Program-made: the position numbers and the translations under genes | Origin: Runella sp. | GTDB lineage: Bacteria; Bacteroidota; Bacteroidia; Cytophagales; Spirosomataceae | NCBI RefSeq assembly: GCF_027484545.1 | Contig: NZ_JAIXST010000091.1 | Span: 1-36,723, forward strand | Direction of reading: 5' to 3' | DNA length: 36,723 nt | Part shown: one piece after another, positions 6,072 through 14,916 of the stretch | Layout of the letters: each line of letters starts with the position of its first letter | How positions within the stretch are numbered: position 1 is the first letter of the stretch | The notes under the pieces: generated by a model | What the model was told of the DNA's origin: nothing | Databases searched by the model: none | The model's input: only the letters and a program-made list of their open reading frames with translations

Positions 6072-8972
6072 ATGCGCAATACAGCATTGAAAATCGCCGG
6101 TTCAACTTGCTTTATTTCGGTTCTTTCCTTTACAGGAACCCACACCATTCAGAATGAATACCGCGCCGAATCGGCCTCCGATTCCAACCAAGTCTACGTT
6201 CCCGATGACTTGGAGGCCACACTTTGGGCCGAAGCACCGCTGTTTTACAATCCCACCAACATGGACATTGACGCCAAAGGCCGAGTGTGGATTACGGAAG
6301 CCGTCAATTACCGAAATTTTAACAACAAACCCGACCAAAAACTAAGCTTTACGGAAGGCGACCGCGTCATGATTTTGGAAGATACCGACGGCGATGGAAA
6401 AGCGGACAAATCGAAGGTGTTTGTACAGGACATAGATTTAGTAGCGCCTTTGGGAATTGGGGTGATTGGCAATAAAGTGATTGTGAGTTGTGCTCCCAAT
6501 ATCATTGTGTATACGGATGAAAACGGGGACGATATTCCCGATAAAAAAGAAATTTTACTCACCGGATTTGGCGGCCTCGACCACGACCATTCGCTGCATT
6601 CATTCACTGCCGGGCCCGACGGACGCTGGCACTTTAATACAGGCAACGCTGGTCCGCACAATGTCAAAGACAAAAGCGGTTGGATGCTCCGTTCAGGGAG
6701 TATCTACACCGGTGGCACACCTTACAACAAAGAAAATCACGGAAACCAAAAAAGTGACGACGGGCGCGTGTGGGTTGGCGGCTTGGCCTTACGCATGAAT
6801 GCCGACGGGACGGGTTTAAAAGTAATGGCGCACAACTTCCGAAACAGTTATGAAATCGCCATCGACAGTTACGGCAATTATTGGCAAAACGACAACGACG
6901 ACCAAGTCGTAACCTGCCGTACCAGTTGGGTAATGGAAGGCTCCAATGCCGGCTATTTCAGCGCTGATGGCACCCGTACCTGGCAAGCGGACCGCCGCCC
7001 CGACCAAGATATGTTTACGGTACATTGGCATCAGGAAGACCCGGGCGTTTTGCCCGCGGGCGAAAACACCCGAGCAGGCTCTCCCACGGGTATGCTGGTA
7101 TACGAAGGCGACGCCTTGGGTGAAAAATACCGCGGCACCGTTTTGAGTTGCGAAGCAGGGCGCAATGTGGTGTGGATGTATTGGCCCAAGCCCAAAGGTG
7201 CCGGCTTTGATTTCGGCAATCGGATTGATTTAATCAGTTCCTTCCCCAAAGTCGAAGCTCACTACATTTGGAACGAAACGGGTCAAGACAAACGCAAATG
7301 GTTTCGACCCAGCGATGCCGCTACCGGGCCTGACGGTGCCATTTACGTAGCAGATTGGTATGACGCGGTAGTAGGCGGCCACCAAATGCACGACAAAAAA
7401 GGCTACGGTCGTATTTACCGAATTACGCCCAAAGGCAAAAAATTGAGTACGCCCAAAATTGATGTAAGCACAAATGAAGGCCAAATTGCCGCCCTGAGAA
7501 ATCCTGCCATTAATGTTCGAAATCTCGGTTTTGTGGCTTTGCAGGCTCAAGGTGAAACAGCCATTCCTGCCGTAAAAGGGTTGCTGAATGATGCTAACCC
7601 CTACGTACAGGCGCGGGCAGTGTGGCTTTTGGCGCAATTGGGCAGTCAGGGAAAAGTGGAAGTTGAAAAAGTGATGGCAGAAAATAAAGATGAAAATTTA
7701 CAAATTACAGCATTTAGGGCTTTAAAAGCCGATTACAAATCGGCAGACTCTAACGTCGGGACAGTTCGTCGCGCGATTGCTAATACAAATTCGGCATTAG
7801 CTCGCGAAATAGCCATTTCCTTACGCGATGTTCCTTATGAACAATCTAAAGAAACCCTTAAAGAACTGGTTTCAAAATTCAATGGTCAAGACCGCTACTA
7901 TCTCGAAGCCTTAGGCATTGGGTTGGATGGGAAAGAGGATGCATTTTACAAAGAAGTACGTCCAACATGGCCCAAAGACCCAACAACATGGACTTCAAAA
8001 CAGGAATGGTTAGCGTGGCGATTACATCCTAAAAATGCCATCGCTGATTTACAAAATAGAGCCAATGCCAAGTCATTATCGCCCGAAGCACGCAAACGCG
8101 CCATTACGGCGTTGGCGTTTATTAAGGACAAATCGGCAGCATTGAGTATGTTGAAATTGACAAAAAGTCCGCTGAAAGATGTTTCAGAACAGGCTTTTTA
8201 TTGGGTCAATTTCCGTAAAACCAACGATTGGCAGGAATTACTCAACTGGCAGGAAGCAACGGTAGCGCAACTTTCGCCAGCTCAAAAGAAAATGCTGGAT
8301 TGGCAAAAAGTGATGATGGATACCACGGCTGCCAAACCCGACCGTGAAAATGCTGCTAAACTATTGGCGTTAGACCTGTACGGTGGGCAATTGTTGTTGG
8401 CCACTGCTGGTGAAAACAAAATTCCTAAAATCGTAAAAGCGACCATTGCCGAACACATTTTCAACAACCCCGACCGAAGTGTTCGGATGATGGCGGGCGA
8501 GTATTTCCCCCGACCCAACGGCAAAGGGATTTCGGTGAGTTTGGCTGCCGCCATGCCGTTCAATATTGAAAACGGAAAAAAGATTTTCCAAACCAACTGC
8601 ACTTCCTGTCACCGTTTTGAGAAAGACGGCAAGGACATTGGTCCCGATTTGAGTTTGATTGGGAAAAAGTTTGACAAACCCGGCTTGCTCGACGCCATCA
8701 TTAACCCCAGTGCCAGTTTGGCATTTGGCTACGAACCTTGGATCATTCAAACCAAAGATAAAAACACCTATTATGGATTTTTGGTGGGTGACGGAGCAAC
8801 AGTCACTTTAAAAGACGTGGCCGGACAAACGACCTCGCTCAAAGCAAGCAACATCGTCTCGCGCCAACAACTCAAAAACAGCCTCATGCCGGAGCCATCT
8901 TCATTGGGTTTGAAAGAAAAAGATTTGTCAGATTTGTCGGCTTATTTATTAAAATTACCTTCGCAGGAATAA
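6072..8972 (+). CDS. Exported PVC-type dehydrogenase-like protein with HEAT repeats and heme c domain
   Basis: A 966-residue protein of the type first described in Planctomycetes/Verrucomicrobia. Order: leader (MRNTALKIAGSTCFISVLSF), beta-propeller 'membrane-bound dehydrogenase' domain starting VYVPDDLEATLWAEAP and continuing through EGDRVMILEDTDGDGKADK and GPDGAIYVADWYD, then HEAT-like helical repeats (about 465-740), then a C-terminal cytochrome c domain with CTSCH at 843-847 and methionine-bearing tail (SLMPEPSS). ATG 6072 is chosen over one 31 codons upstream because the leader then starts properly and room remains for a divergent promoter. Family members go with polysaccharide breakdown; substrate unknown. 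GH95 follows 88 bases downstream. Confidence 0.88.
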   Translation: MRNTALKIAGSTCFISVLSFTGTHTIQNEYRAESASDSNQVYVPDDLEATLWAEAPLFYNPTNMDIDAKGRVWITEAVNYRNFNNKPDQKLSFTEGDRVMILEDTDGDGKADKSKVFVQDIDLVAPLGIGVIGNKVIVSCAPNIIVYTDENGDDIPDKKEILLTGFGGLDHDHSLHSFTAGPDGRWHFNTGNAGPHNVKDKSGWMLRSGSIYTGGTPYNKENHGNQKSDDGRVWVGGLALRMNADGTGLKVMAHNFRNSYEIAIDSYGNYWQNDNDDQVVTCRTSWVMEGSNAGYFSADGTRTWQADRRPDQDMFTVHWHQEDPGVLPAGENTRAGSPTGMLVYEGDALGEKYRGTVLSCEAGRNVVWMYWPKPKGAGFDFGNRIDLISSFPKVEAHYIWNETGQDKRKWFRPSDAATGPDGAIYVADWYDAVVGGHQMHDKKGYGRIYRITPKGKKLSTPKIDVSTNEGQIAALRNPAINVRNLGFVALQAQGETAIPAVKGLLNDANPYVQARAVWLLAQLGSQGKVEVEKVMAENKDENLQITAFRALKADYKSADSNVGTVRRAIANTNSALAREIAISLRDVPYEQSKETLKELVSKFNGQDRYYLEALGIGLDGKEDAFYKEVRPTWPKDPTTWTSKQEWLAWRLHPKNAIADLQNRANAKSLSPEARKRAITALAFIKDKSAALSMLKLTKSPLKDVSEQAFYWVNFRKTNDWQELLNWQEATVAQLSPAQKKMLDWQKVMMDTTAAKPDRENAAKLLALDLYGGQLLLATAGENKIPKIVKATIAEHIFNNPDRSVRMMAGEYFPRPNGKGISVSLAAAMPFNIENGKKIFQTNCTSCHRFEKDGKDIGPDLSLIGKKFDKPGLLDAIINPSASLAFGYEPWIIQTKDKNTYYGFLVGDGATVTLKDVAGQTTSLKASNIVSRQQLKNSLMPEPSSLGLKEKDLSDLSAYLLKLPSQE

Positions 8973-8992
8973 AATACTATCCGTCTTTCGTA

Positions 8993-9023
8993 CCCGTCCG
9001 ACGGTTTTAGTCCGTCAGACGGG
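8993..9023. other. GC-rich hairpin between heme protein and GH95 genes
   Basis: CCCGTCCGACGG (8993-9004) and CCGTCAGACGGG (9012-9023) form a 12-base stem with one mismatch and a 7-base loop. No T run follows, so full termination is doubtful; a role in message stability or partial read-through to GH95 is possible. Confidence 0.55.
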
Positions 9024-9060
9024 CACTTACGAGCTTATTCATTAAAAAAAGTAGGACACA

Positions 9061-11655
9061 ATGCTATCTAGACCAAGTCTTCTTTTATTAGTTTCATTCA
9101 TTTCGTTTCGTCTTTTTGCCCAAAAACCGTCGCAGACTTTATGGTACGATAAACCCGCCGCCGAATGGTCGGAAGCGTTGCCGTTGGGCAATGGTTTTAT
9201 GGGAGCAATGGTTTTTGGTGACCCTTTGAAAGAACATTTACAACTCAACGAAGGCACTTTATACTCTGGTGACCCGAAAGGGACATTCAAAAACATCGCG
9301 ATTCGGAAAGATTTCCAGCAAGTCAGTGAATTACTGAAAGCGAAGAAATACGGAGAAGCTCAGGCGATTATTGCCAAAGAATGGTTGGGACGAAATCACC
9401 AATTGTACCAGCCGACGGGTGATTTTTGGATAGAGATTGACCACAAAAACCAACCGATTACTGAGTACAAACGTAGTTTGGATGTATCGTCTGCTACGGC
9501 GCATACCCACTATAAAGTGGGGAACAGTACTTACAAAAGAACCTATTTTGCCAGTTATCCCGACCACGTCATTGTGGTAAAAATGACTGCCGAAGGAGGG
9601 GGTAAAATCAATGGCACTGTTCATTTTTCAACTCCTCATGAACCCACCGCCCATTATGAAGCAACGGGCAACACGCTGATAATGCAGGGAAAAGTACCAG
9701 GTTTTGGCTTGAGAAGAAGTTTTGAACAGGTAGAAAAACTCGGAGACCAGTACAAATACCCCGAAGTCTACGATAAAAATGGCCAACGTAAACCCGAAAT
9801 AGAAAATTTGTTGTACGACAAAAAGATTGACGGTTTAGGAATGGCCTTTGAAACGCGAGTTAAAACGCTCCACAAAGGCGGTTTTATCAAAAGCGAAAAA
9901 AGCAGAATCATCGTAAAAGACGCTGATGAGGTGGTTTTCATTTTAACCGCAGCAACGAGTTACAATGGATTTGATAAAAGTCCCGCTTACGAAGGTCTTA
10001 ACCCAAAACTCATTATCAATCAACACTTTAAAGCTATTGAAAAGAAAACTTATCTTGACTTGTACAAAGCCCATTTGGCTGATTATAAGAAATTGTTTGA
10101 CCGCGTTGATATTCAATTAGCTGCTGAAACGGAACAATCTCAGTTGACCACTGACAAACGGGTTGAGCTTTTTTCGAATAGCAAAGACCCTTCCTTTACG
10201 GCGCTCTATTTTCAATACGGTCGCTATTTGATGATTGCAGGCTCCCGACCAGGCGGACAGCCGCTCAATTTGCAGGGCATCTGGAACGACCTCATGGTTC
10301 CGCCTTGGAACGGTGCGTATACCATCAATATCAATGCCCAAATGAATTATTGGCCGGCCGAGCTAACCAACTTATCGGAATGTCAGGAGCCATTTTTTAA
10401 GGCCATTAAAGAACTCGCCGTCAACGGACAGGAAACCGCCAAAAATATGTACGGAAACGACGGATGGGTGGCTCATCACAATATGGATATTTGGCGACAC
10501 TCCGAGCCTATTGATAATTGTAACTGTTCCTTTTGGCCCATGGCCGGAGGCTGGCTAACGAGTCATCTATGGGAAAAATACCTATACAGCGGTGATAAAG
10601 TTTTTCTTAAAAATGAGGTATTTCCGTTGCTAAAAGGAGCAGTGCAGTTTTATCAGGGATGGCTGGTCAAAAACGAGCGGGGGTATTTAGTCACTCCCGT
10701 AGGCCATTCACCCGAGCATAATTTTGTGTACGAAGATAAAAAACAGGCCACCTTCAGCTCTGGTCCAACGATGGACATGGCCATCATTCGCGAATCGTTC
10801 GCCCGGTATAGTGAGGCGTGTAAAATTTTAGGAATAGATAACGAACTGACCAAAGCCGTACGACAAAACCTGCCACAATTATTGCCGTATCAAATCGGCA
10901 AATACGGTCAATTGCAGGAATGGCAGGAAGATTTTGAAGATGGAGAAGCACAGCACCGACATTTTTCACATCTGTACGCCATACACCCAAGTAATCAAAT
11001 CAATGTTCAAACCACGCCCGAATTGGCCTCTGCCGTTGCCCGAGTCATGGAACGCCGGGGCGACTTGGCAACGGGTTGGTCGATGGGTTGGAAAGTCAAC
11101 GTGTGGGCTCGATTACACGACGGGGACTATGCCTTACAATTGATTACCAATTTATTTAAGTTACTCAAAACCTACTCTACCCACATGCAGGGCGGAGGCA
11201 CCTATCCTAATCTTTTTTGCGCGCATCCTCCTTTTCAGATTGACGGTAATTTTGGAGCAACGGCAGGCATCGCCGAAATGCTCGTTCAAAGTCACGCGGG
11301 TGAAATTCACCTGTTGCCGGCCCTGCCCCAAGCATGGCATACCGGCAAAGTGAAAGGGCTAAAGGCACGGGGTGGATTTGAAATAGATATGGAGTGGGAA
11401 AAAGGCAAATTGACCAAAGCAGTGATCCATTCAACTTTAGGCGGTCATTGCCGAGTCAGAACAAACGAGAAAATAGCCGTACTGAATACCCCTTACGAAA
11501 CCTCAAAAGGCGAAAACCCCAATCCACTCTTCAGCTTTGTGGATGCTGGAAAACCGATCATCAAATACAAAACAAAGTCCAATGCAATCCCTACTATTCA
11601 GGGCGTTACATTGGACTTTAAAACGGAGAAAGGAAAACAGTATGTGTTGAAATAA
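9061..11655 (+). CDS. GH95 family alpha-L-fucosidase, exported
   Basis: GH95 enzymes release terminal alpha-1,2-fucose (some act on alpha-L-galactose) by inversion. The 864-residue length is normal. After a Sec leader (MLSRPSLLLLVSFISFRLFAQ) comes the family opening LWYDKPAAEWSEALPLGNG. The active-site set seen in Bifidobacterium AfcA has counterparts: Asn423 and Asn425 (TININAQMNYW), Glu552 (VGHSPEH) and Asp728 (FQIDGNFGATAG). The ending beta-sandwich is complete. It probably shares a transcript with the heme protein gene. Its stop lies two bases from the duplicated end of an oxidoreductase gene. Confidence 0.95.
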   Translation: MLSRPSLLLLVSFISFRLFAQKPSQTLWYDKPAAEWSEALPLGNGFMGAMVFGDPLKEHLQLNEGTLYSGDPKGTFKNIAIRKDFQQVSELLKAKKYGEAQAIIAKEWLGRNHQLYQPTGDFWIEIDHKNQPITEYKRSLDVSSATAHTHYKVGNSTYKRTYFASYPDHVIVVKMTAEGGGKINGTVHFSTPHEPTAHYEATGNTLIMQGKVPGFGLRRSFEQVEKLGDQYKYPEVYDKNGQRKPEIENLLYDKKIDGLGMAFETRVKTLHKGGFIKSEKSRIIVKDADEVVFILTAATSYNGFDKSPAYEGLNPKLIINQHFKAIEKKTYLDLYKAHLADYKKLFDRVDIQLAAETEQSQLTTDKRVELFSNSKDPSFTALYFQYGRYLMIAGSRPGGQPLNLQGIWNDLMVPPWNGAYTININAQMNYWPAELTNLSECQEPFFKAIKELAVNGQETAKNMYGNDGWVAHHNMDIWRHSEPIDNCNCSFWPMAGGWLTSHLWEKYLYSGDKVFLKNEVFPLLKGAVQFYQGWLVKNERGYLVTPVGHSPEHNFVYEDKKQATFSSGPTMDMAIIRESFARYSEACKILGIDNELTKAVRQNLPQLLPYQIGKYGQLQEWQEDFEDGEAQHRHFSHLYAIHPSNQINVQTTPELASAVARVMERRGDLATGWSMGWKVNVWARLHDGDYALQLITNLFKLLKTYSTHMQGGGTYPNLFCAHPPFQIDGNFGATAGIAEMLVQSHAGEIHLLPALPQAWHTGKVKGLKARGGFEIDMEWEKGKLTKAVIHSTLGGHCRVRTNEKIAVLNTPYETSKGENPNPLFSFVDAGKPIIKYKTKSNAIPTIQGVTLDFKTEKGKQYVLK

Positions 11656-11657
11656 GG

Positions 11658-11732
11658 CTACAACCGCACTACCTCGCCAGAACGCACGGATTCGTCGCAG
11701 GCAAAAGCAATTTGTAGGCTGTTGACGGCGTC
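11658..11732 (-). pseudogene. Orphan 3' end of a Gfo/Idh/MocA oxidoreductase gene
   Basis: The 75 bases encode, on the minus strand, DAVNSLQIAFACDESVRSG plus EVVRL and a stop, the same peptide as the last 24 codons of the intact gene at 13834-14916. The two copies differ at 7 of 75 bases and all seven changes are silent (stop TAG here, TAA there). Homology stops at 11733. This is therefore the remnant of a once functional copy, in direct orientation with the intact gene 2.1 kb away. Confidence 0.9.
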
Positions 11733-11745
11733 GTTGACTAATAAA

Positions 11746-12306
11746 CTACATAAAATTATCTTCAATGTAATAAGGCTCTCCGCATAGAACTTCCAAATAC
11801 CTAATGTCAGTATTGGGAATTAAGATTTTCCAAGCCTCTCTACTCGCTGAGAAATTAAAAACTTTTTGAGGCGGGCGGGTAGAAAATCTAATACCCTTAA
11901 AAATAACTTTATGATTATTTTCGTAATTCAATATTTTGCAAGCCGTTTGGATTAAAAATGAAGCCAAATTATAACCTGTCTGCATTTGAGAAATCGCTTT
12001 TTTGTCTGGTTTACTTCGTGATTGTAATTCACAAACAAATATATAAAGCAAGTCAGGTTTATTATTCGATTCATAGAAAAGCAAATAATCACACATTTCA
12101 TGTGCTTCTCCAGGAATGAAAAATGGGAAGTTAATTATACTTTTTCGGTCAAATTTACAGGCTAATAGTCGCCCATTAATATTCAAAGTAATATTTTCAC
12201 ACGTACCCTGTGGATCATTATCAGGCAATATGATTGCTGTTGTAGCTATTTCAAGCCTAAATTCAGGGGTAATAATTTCATTAATTTTTTCTAAAATACT
12301 ACCCAT
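11746..12306 (-). CDS. Putative PD-(D/E)xK-like partner of the AAA ATPase
   Basis: A 186-residue soluble protein with no family I can name. The centre has a pattern like a degenerate PD-(D/E)xK nuclease core: EAHEMCDYLLF with Asp73, a spacer of 19 residues, then the strand LLYIFVCELQS with Glu93 and Gln95 where lysine is usual, followed by a helix with KKAISQMQTGYN (102-113). Without the lysine, activity is uncertain. Its ATG lies two bases past the ATPase stop, so translation is coupled. The pair resembles two-gene ATPase-effector defence systems in layout; the effector role is inference. Confidence 0.75.
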   Translation of the reverse strand: MGSILEKINEIITPEFRLEIATTAIILPDNDPQGTCENITLNINGRLLACKFDRKSIINFPFFIPGEAHEMCDYLLFYESNNKPDLLYIFVCELQSRSKPDKKAISQMQTGYNLASFLIQTACKILNYENNHKVIFKGIRFSTRPPQKVFNFSASREAWKILIPNTDIRYLEVLCGEPYYIEDNFM

Positions 12307-12308
12307 TA

Positions 12309-13667
12309 TCAGACATTTTCAGCAATAAGGCGATTATACAAAGCACTTGAAATTTTGTTCTGCTGGTTAATAACCTGATTAATGGTATCGGGTTGGATAC
12401 CGTCAATAGGATCAATCACAATTTCTGATGCTTGAGCTGTTAAGTCTTCATTTCGATGAAATATATAAGCGCCTACTTCATCAGGGTTTAGGACCTCTTC
12501 AGTTTTATAGCCATAACGTTCCATGAGTTCTTTCGTTATTTCATCATCTTTATGACTTCCCATCAATAGTAAATGATTAAATTCCCTCAGTATATAATCA
12601 CTATGGGTGCTTACAATCAATCGGATACCTCGATTGACAAGTTGGGTCAATATACGAGCCACTATGAGTTGATTATCAGGATGTAAATTAATTTCCGGTT
12701 CGTCAATAATAAGAGTATCGTTTATTTTAGCTTCATACTTCAAATAAAAGATTAAACTCGACAACGATTTTACTGTCGAACCTGCTAACTGAATAGATAT
12801 TTCAATACTGTTTATATGCAAAAAAACATCACCTTTCTCTTTGGTATGCAATTCACCTCCCAAAATTTTCCCTTCCAATTCTAAAGCCAAATCTGCAAAA
12901 TCAGACAATATATTATTATCAAACTTTGAAAGATTTTCCTGAGTGGAAATTGCATCATTAATTGATGATGGGTAATGATTAATATTATCTTGAACTGCTT
13001 TTATTATTTCATCGGGATTTTGAAATGTTGTAATCTTATTAGTAAGAAAAAAACGGCTATTGTAAATATCTTTACTAAATACAGCAACTCCTACTCTTTC
13101 AATAGGGAAAAATTTATAACTATATCTGGATCCATTAATGAGAAGTTTTGGTAATGCTTCAACAATTAAACGAGCAAAATTGACTTTAGACCTTTCTTCT
13201 AATTCATCTAAGATTGATAAATCTACTATTTTTTCACCTTTCTTTTTCTGAATATTAGCAACATTATTGTTAGATAAATAAACTGGTATATTAAAATTAA
13301 CATTTAGAAGAAACTCCTCTGGCCAAAAAATCGAAAATTCTGTTTTAGAAAAGAAATCTTCTTTGACCCCATAATATACTGGCAAATTTTTCTTAAATTC
13401 ATTTATTGAAAACACTCTAAATTTAACATCGTTTGCTAATTCTATAATATCAATCTTTGCCTTACCAATAGTTAATAGTGTTTTCTGCGATTCGTCAAGC
13501 AAATCATTTGTAAATTTATTTGGCGAAGTTTGTGACAACAATCCATAAATTGCATAAGAAAGATAGGTTTTTCCCGTGTTATTTTGTCCCGTAAACACAA
13601 TGAGCTTCTTACTCAAGTCTATACGTGCTTCTTTCAGATTACCGAGATTTTTTACTTCAAAAATCAT
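12309..13667 (-). CDS. AAA-15/OLD-like ATPase (ABC-type fold) without TOPRIM
   Basis: A 452-residue ATPase that resembles AAA_15/AAA_21 proteins. Walker A is GQNNTGKT at 27-34, right after an N-terminal FEVKNLGNLKEARIDL strand pair; an SLSSL signature-like segment lies near 297-301; Walker B is LIIDEPEINLHPD with Asp322-Glu323; and the H-loop is VSTHSDYILRE with His355. The middle holds a long coiled or helical insert. The C-terminus lacks the acidic motifs of an OLD TOPRIM nuclease. ATG 13667 is preferred to TTG 13691, which falls inside the promoter box. Such ATPases are sensors in Septu, Gabija, PARIS and relatives; which role applies here is unknown. Confidence 0.85.
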   Translation of the reverse strand: MIFEVKNLGNLKEARIDLSKKLIVFTGQNNTGKTYLSYAIYGLLSQTSPNKFTNDLLDESQKTLLTIGKAKIDIIELANDVKFRVFSINEFKKNLPVYYGVKEDFFSKTEFSIFWPEEFLLNVNFNIPVYLSNNNVANIQKKKGEKIVDLSILDELEERSKVNFARLIVEALPKLLINGSRYSYKFFPIERVGVAVFSKDIYNSRFFLTNKITTFQNPDEIIKAVQDNINHYPSSINDAISTQENLSKFDNNILSDFADLALELEGKILGGELHTKEKGDVFLHINSIEISIQLAGSTVKSLSSLIFYLKYEAKINDTLIIDEPEINLHPDNQLIVARILTQLVNRGIRLIVSTHSDYILREFNHLLLMGSHKDDEITKELMERYGYKTEEVLNPDEVGAYIFHRNEDLTAQASEIVIDPIDGIQPDTINQVINQQNKISSALYNRLIAENV

Positions 13668-13688
13668 AATAAGAAAATTTTTATATAA

Positions 13689-13696
13689 CAAAGCTA
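13689..13696 (-). promoter_or_regulatory. -7 promoter box of the ATPase operon
   Basis: On the minus strand this reads TAGCTTTG, an exact TAnnTTTG match, 21 bases upstream of ATG 13667. It overlaps the TTG at 13691, which argues that TTG is not the start. No good TTTG is seen at the -33 distance. Confidence 0.5.
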
Positions 13697-13785
13697 CCTA
13701 TTTCAGGTTAGACTTTTACTATCATTCAGCAAGGTATAAGTAAAATCATTACTTACCACTACCAAATTAATTGGCGGGCAAATTG

Positions 13786-13827
13786 AATAGAAAGGGGGTA
13801 AGTTGAAAGTCTTACCTCCTTTCTATT
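13786..13827. terminator. Long hairpin after the oxidoreductase gene
   Basis: AATAGAAAGGGGGTAAG (13786-13802) pairs with CTTACCTCCTTTCTATT (13811-13827) over 17 positions with one G-T wobble and an 8-base loop. It begins seven bases past the oxidoreductase stop, between that gene and the ATPase promoter. The T run is on the plus-strand side only, so strength in the minus direction is uncertain. Confidence 0.6.
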
Positions 13828-13833
13828 TTAAAA

Positions 13834-14916
13834 TTACAAACGCACTACCTCACCGGAACGCACGGATTCATCGCAGGCAAAAGCAATTTGAAGACTGTTG
13901 ACGGCGTCGGCCATGTGGTCGATAAGGTCCACATTTTCTGTAATGGCTTTCAGAAAATAACGCTGCTCGCGATTGCAAAGCTCCTGATGATTAGGCTCGT
14001 CGGTCAGGTTAATCCATTCATCTTCTTTTACAAAATTGTTATTTGCGTCCAAATCTGCGTGATGCAGGCGCAACGATTCTGTTTTGGTATGCGCATCCAC
14101 ATTGTCTGACTTTCCGCTTCCGCCCGCTTCTTTCGCCACAATCGAAACACACCCTTTAGGCCCGACTACATCTTTTACAAAAAAGGCGGTTTCGCTCATC
14201 ATTGGTCCCCAACCTGCCTCGTACCAGCCCACCGAACCGTCTTCAAAACGAATTTGTAATTGACCGTAATTATAATTCCCGGCAGGAATTTCTTCGGTCA
14301 TACGTGCACCAATGGCCGATACCCAAACGGGTTTGGAACGCGTCATTTGACACATGACATCAATGTAATGAACGCCGCAATCCACGATTGGACTCAGGCT
14401 TTTCATCAAATTGCGGTGTACATCCCACATATAGCCGTGGCTCTGTTGATTGAGATTCATCCTCATTACCAGCGGCTTACCCAGAGTTTGTGCCAATTCT
14501 ACGAATTTTTCCCAAGACGGATGGTGCCGTAAAATATAACCAACCACTAATTTCTTATTTGCTTTTACAGCGGCGGCTACCACTCGTTTAGCCCCTTCTA
14601 CGGTATCGGCAATTGGTTTTTCAATAAACACGTGACAACCGTGTTCAAACGCCATTACGGCAAATGCCTCGTGCGTATCGGGGTAAGTTGAAATACAAAC
14701 CGCATCGGGCTGCGTAGCTTTCAATGCTTCCGCATAATCGGAATATAACGGATACCCACCGCCTAACTTTTCGTTTAAAACTTCTTTGCTTTTTCCAGTA
14801 GAAACAATGCCGCAAATTTCGAAGCCTTCGGTAGTATAATAGGCCGTTGCATGGGAAGCACCCATGTTTCCGCATCCAACGACCAGAACGCGCACAGGTT
14901 GATTAAGTGTTGACAT
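13834..14916 (-). CDS. Gfo/Idh/MocA-family oxidoreductase
   Basis: A 360-residue NAD(P)-dependent sugar oxidoreductase, cytoplasmic. The Rossmann motif is VLVVGCGNMGASHA (about 10-23), the catalytic-region EKP motif is HVFIEKPIAD (about 94-103) and the second domain begins near VVGYILRHHPSW. Family members oxidise or interconvert sugars, sugar acids or inositols, and the exact substrate is not visible. Its last 25 codons have a 91-percent identical second copy next to GH95, suggesting that ancestrally an oxidoreductase gene of this type converged on the GH95 gene. No partner gene follows in its own direction before the ATPase module. Confidence 0.93.
   Translation of the reverse strand: MSTLNQPVRVLVVGCGNMGASHATAYYTTEGFEICGIVSTGKSKEVLNEKLGGGYPLYSDYAEALKATQPDAVCISTYPDTHEAFAVMAFEHGCHVFIEKPIADTVEGAKRVVAAAVKANKKLVVGYILRHHPSWEKFVELAQTLGKPLVMRMNLNQQSHGYMWDVHRNLMKSLSPIVDCGVHYIDVMCQMTRSKPVWVSAIGARMTEEIPAGNYNYGQLQIRFEDGSVGWYEAGWGPMMSETAFFVKDVVGPKGCVSIVAKEAGGSGKSDNVDAHTKTESLRLHHADLDANNNFVKEDEWINLTDEPNHQELCNREQRYFLKAITENVDLIDHMADAVNSLQIAFACDESVRSGEVVRL

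Larger units (their letters stand above)
11733..13833. mobile_element. Putative 2.1-kb inserted module carrying an ATPase/nuclease-like pair
   Basis: The segment lies between two direct copies of an oxidoreductase gene end (11658-11732 and 13834-13908). It is clearly AT-rich: 13021-13080 has 13 G or C in 60 bases, against 30 in 60 at 14161-14220 in the neighbouring gene. It holds only a two-gene operon and no integrase or transposase. The arrangement resembles insertion at a gene 3' end by an element that supplies a replacement end, or swapping of cargo by recombination in the flanks. The boundaries are where the copies end, and the mechanism is inference. Confidence 0.45.

Noticed and set aside
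8993-9023. Rho-independent terminator before GH95
   Set aside because: The stem is strong but no T run follows, so I list it only as a hairpin.
12309-13667. OLD-family nuclease (TOPRIM) or Gabija GajA
   Set aside because: The C-terminal part lacks the Glu and DxD motifs of a TOPRIM domain; only the ATPase core is present.
13668-13691. TTG start for the ATPase gene
   Set aside because: It overlaps the TAGCTTTG promoter box and adds eight residues not needed before the conserved first strand.
11733-13833. Complete integrative element or insertion sequence
   Set aside because: There is no integrase, transposase or terminal inverted repeat in the segment; only the duplicated gene ends support mobility.
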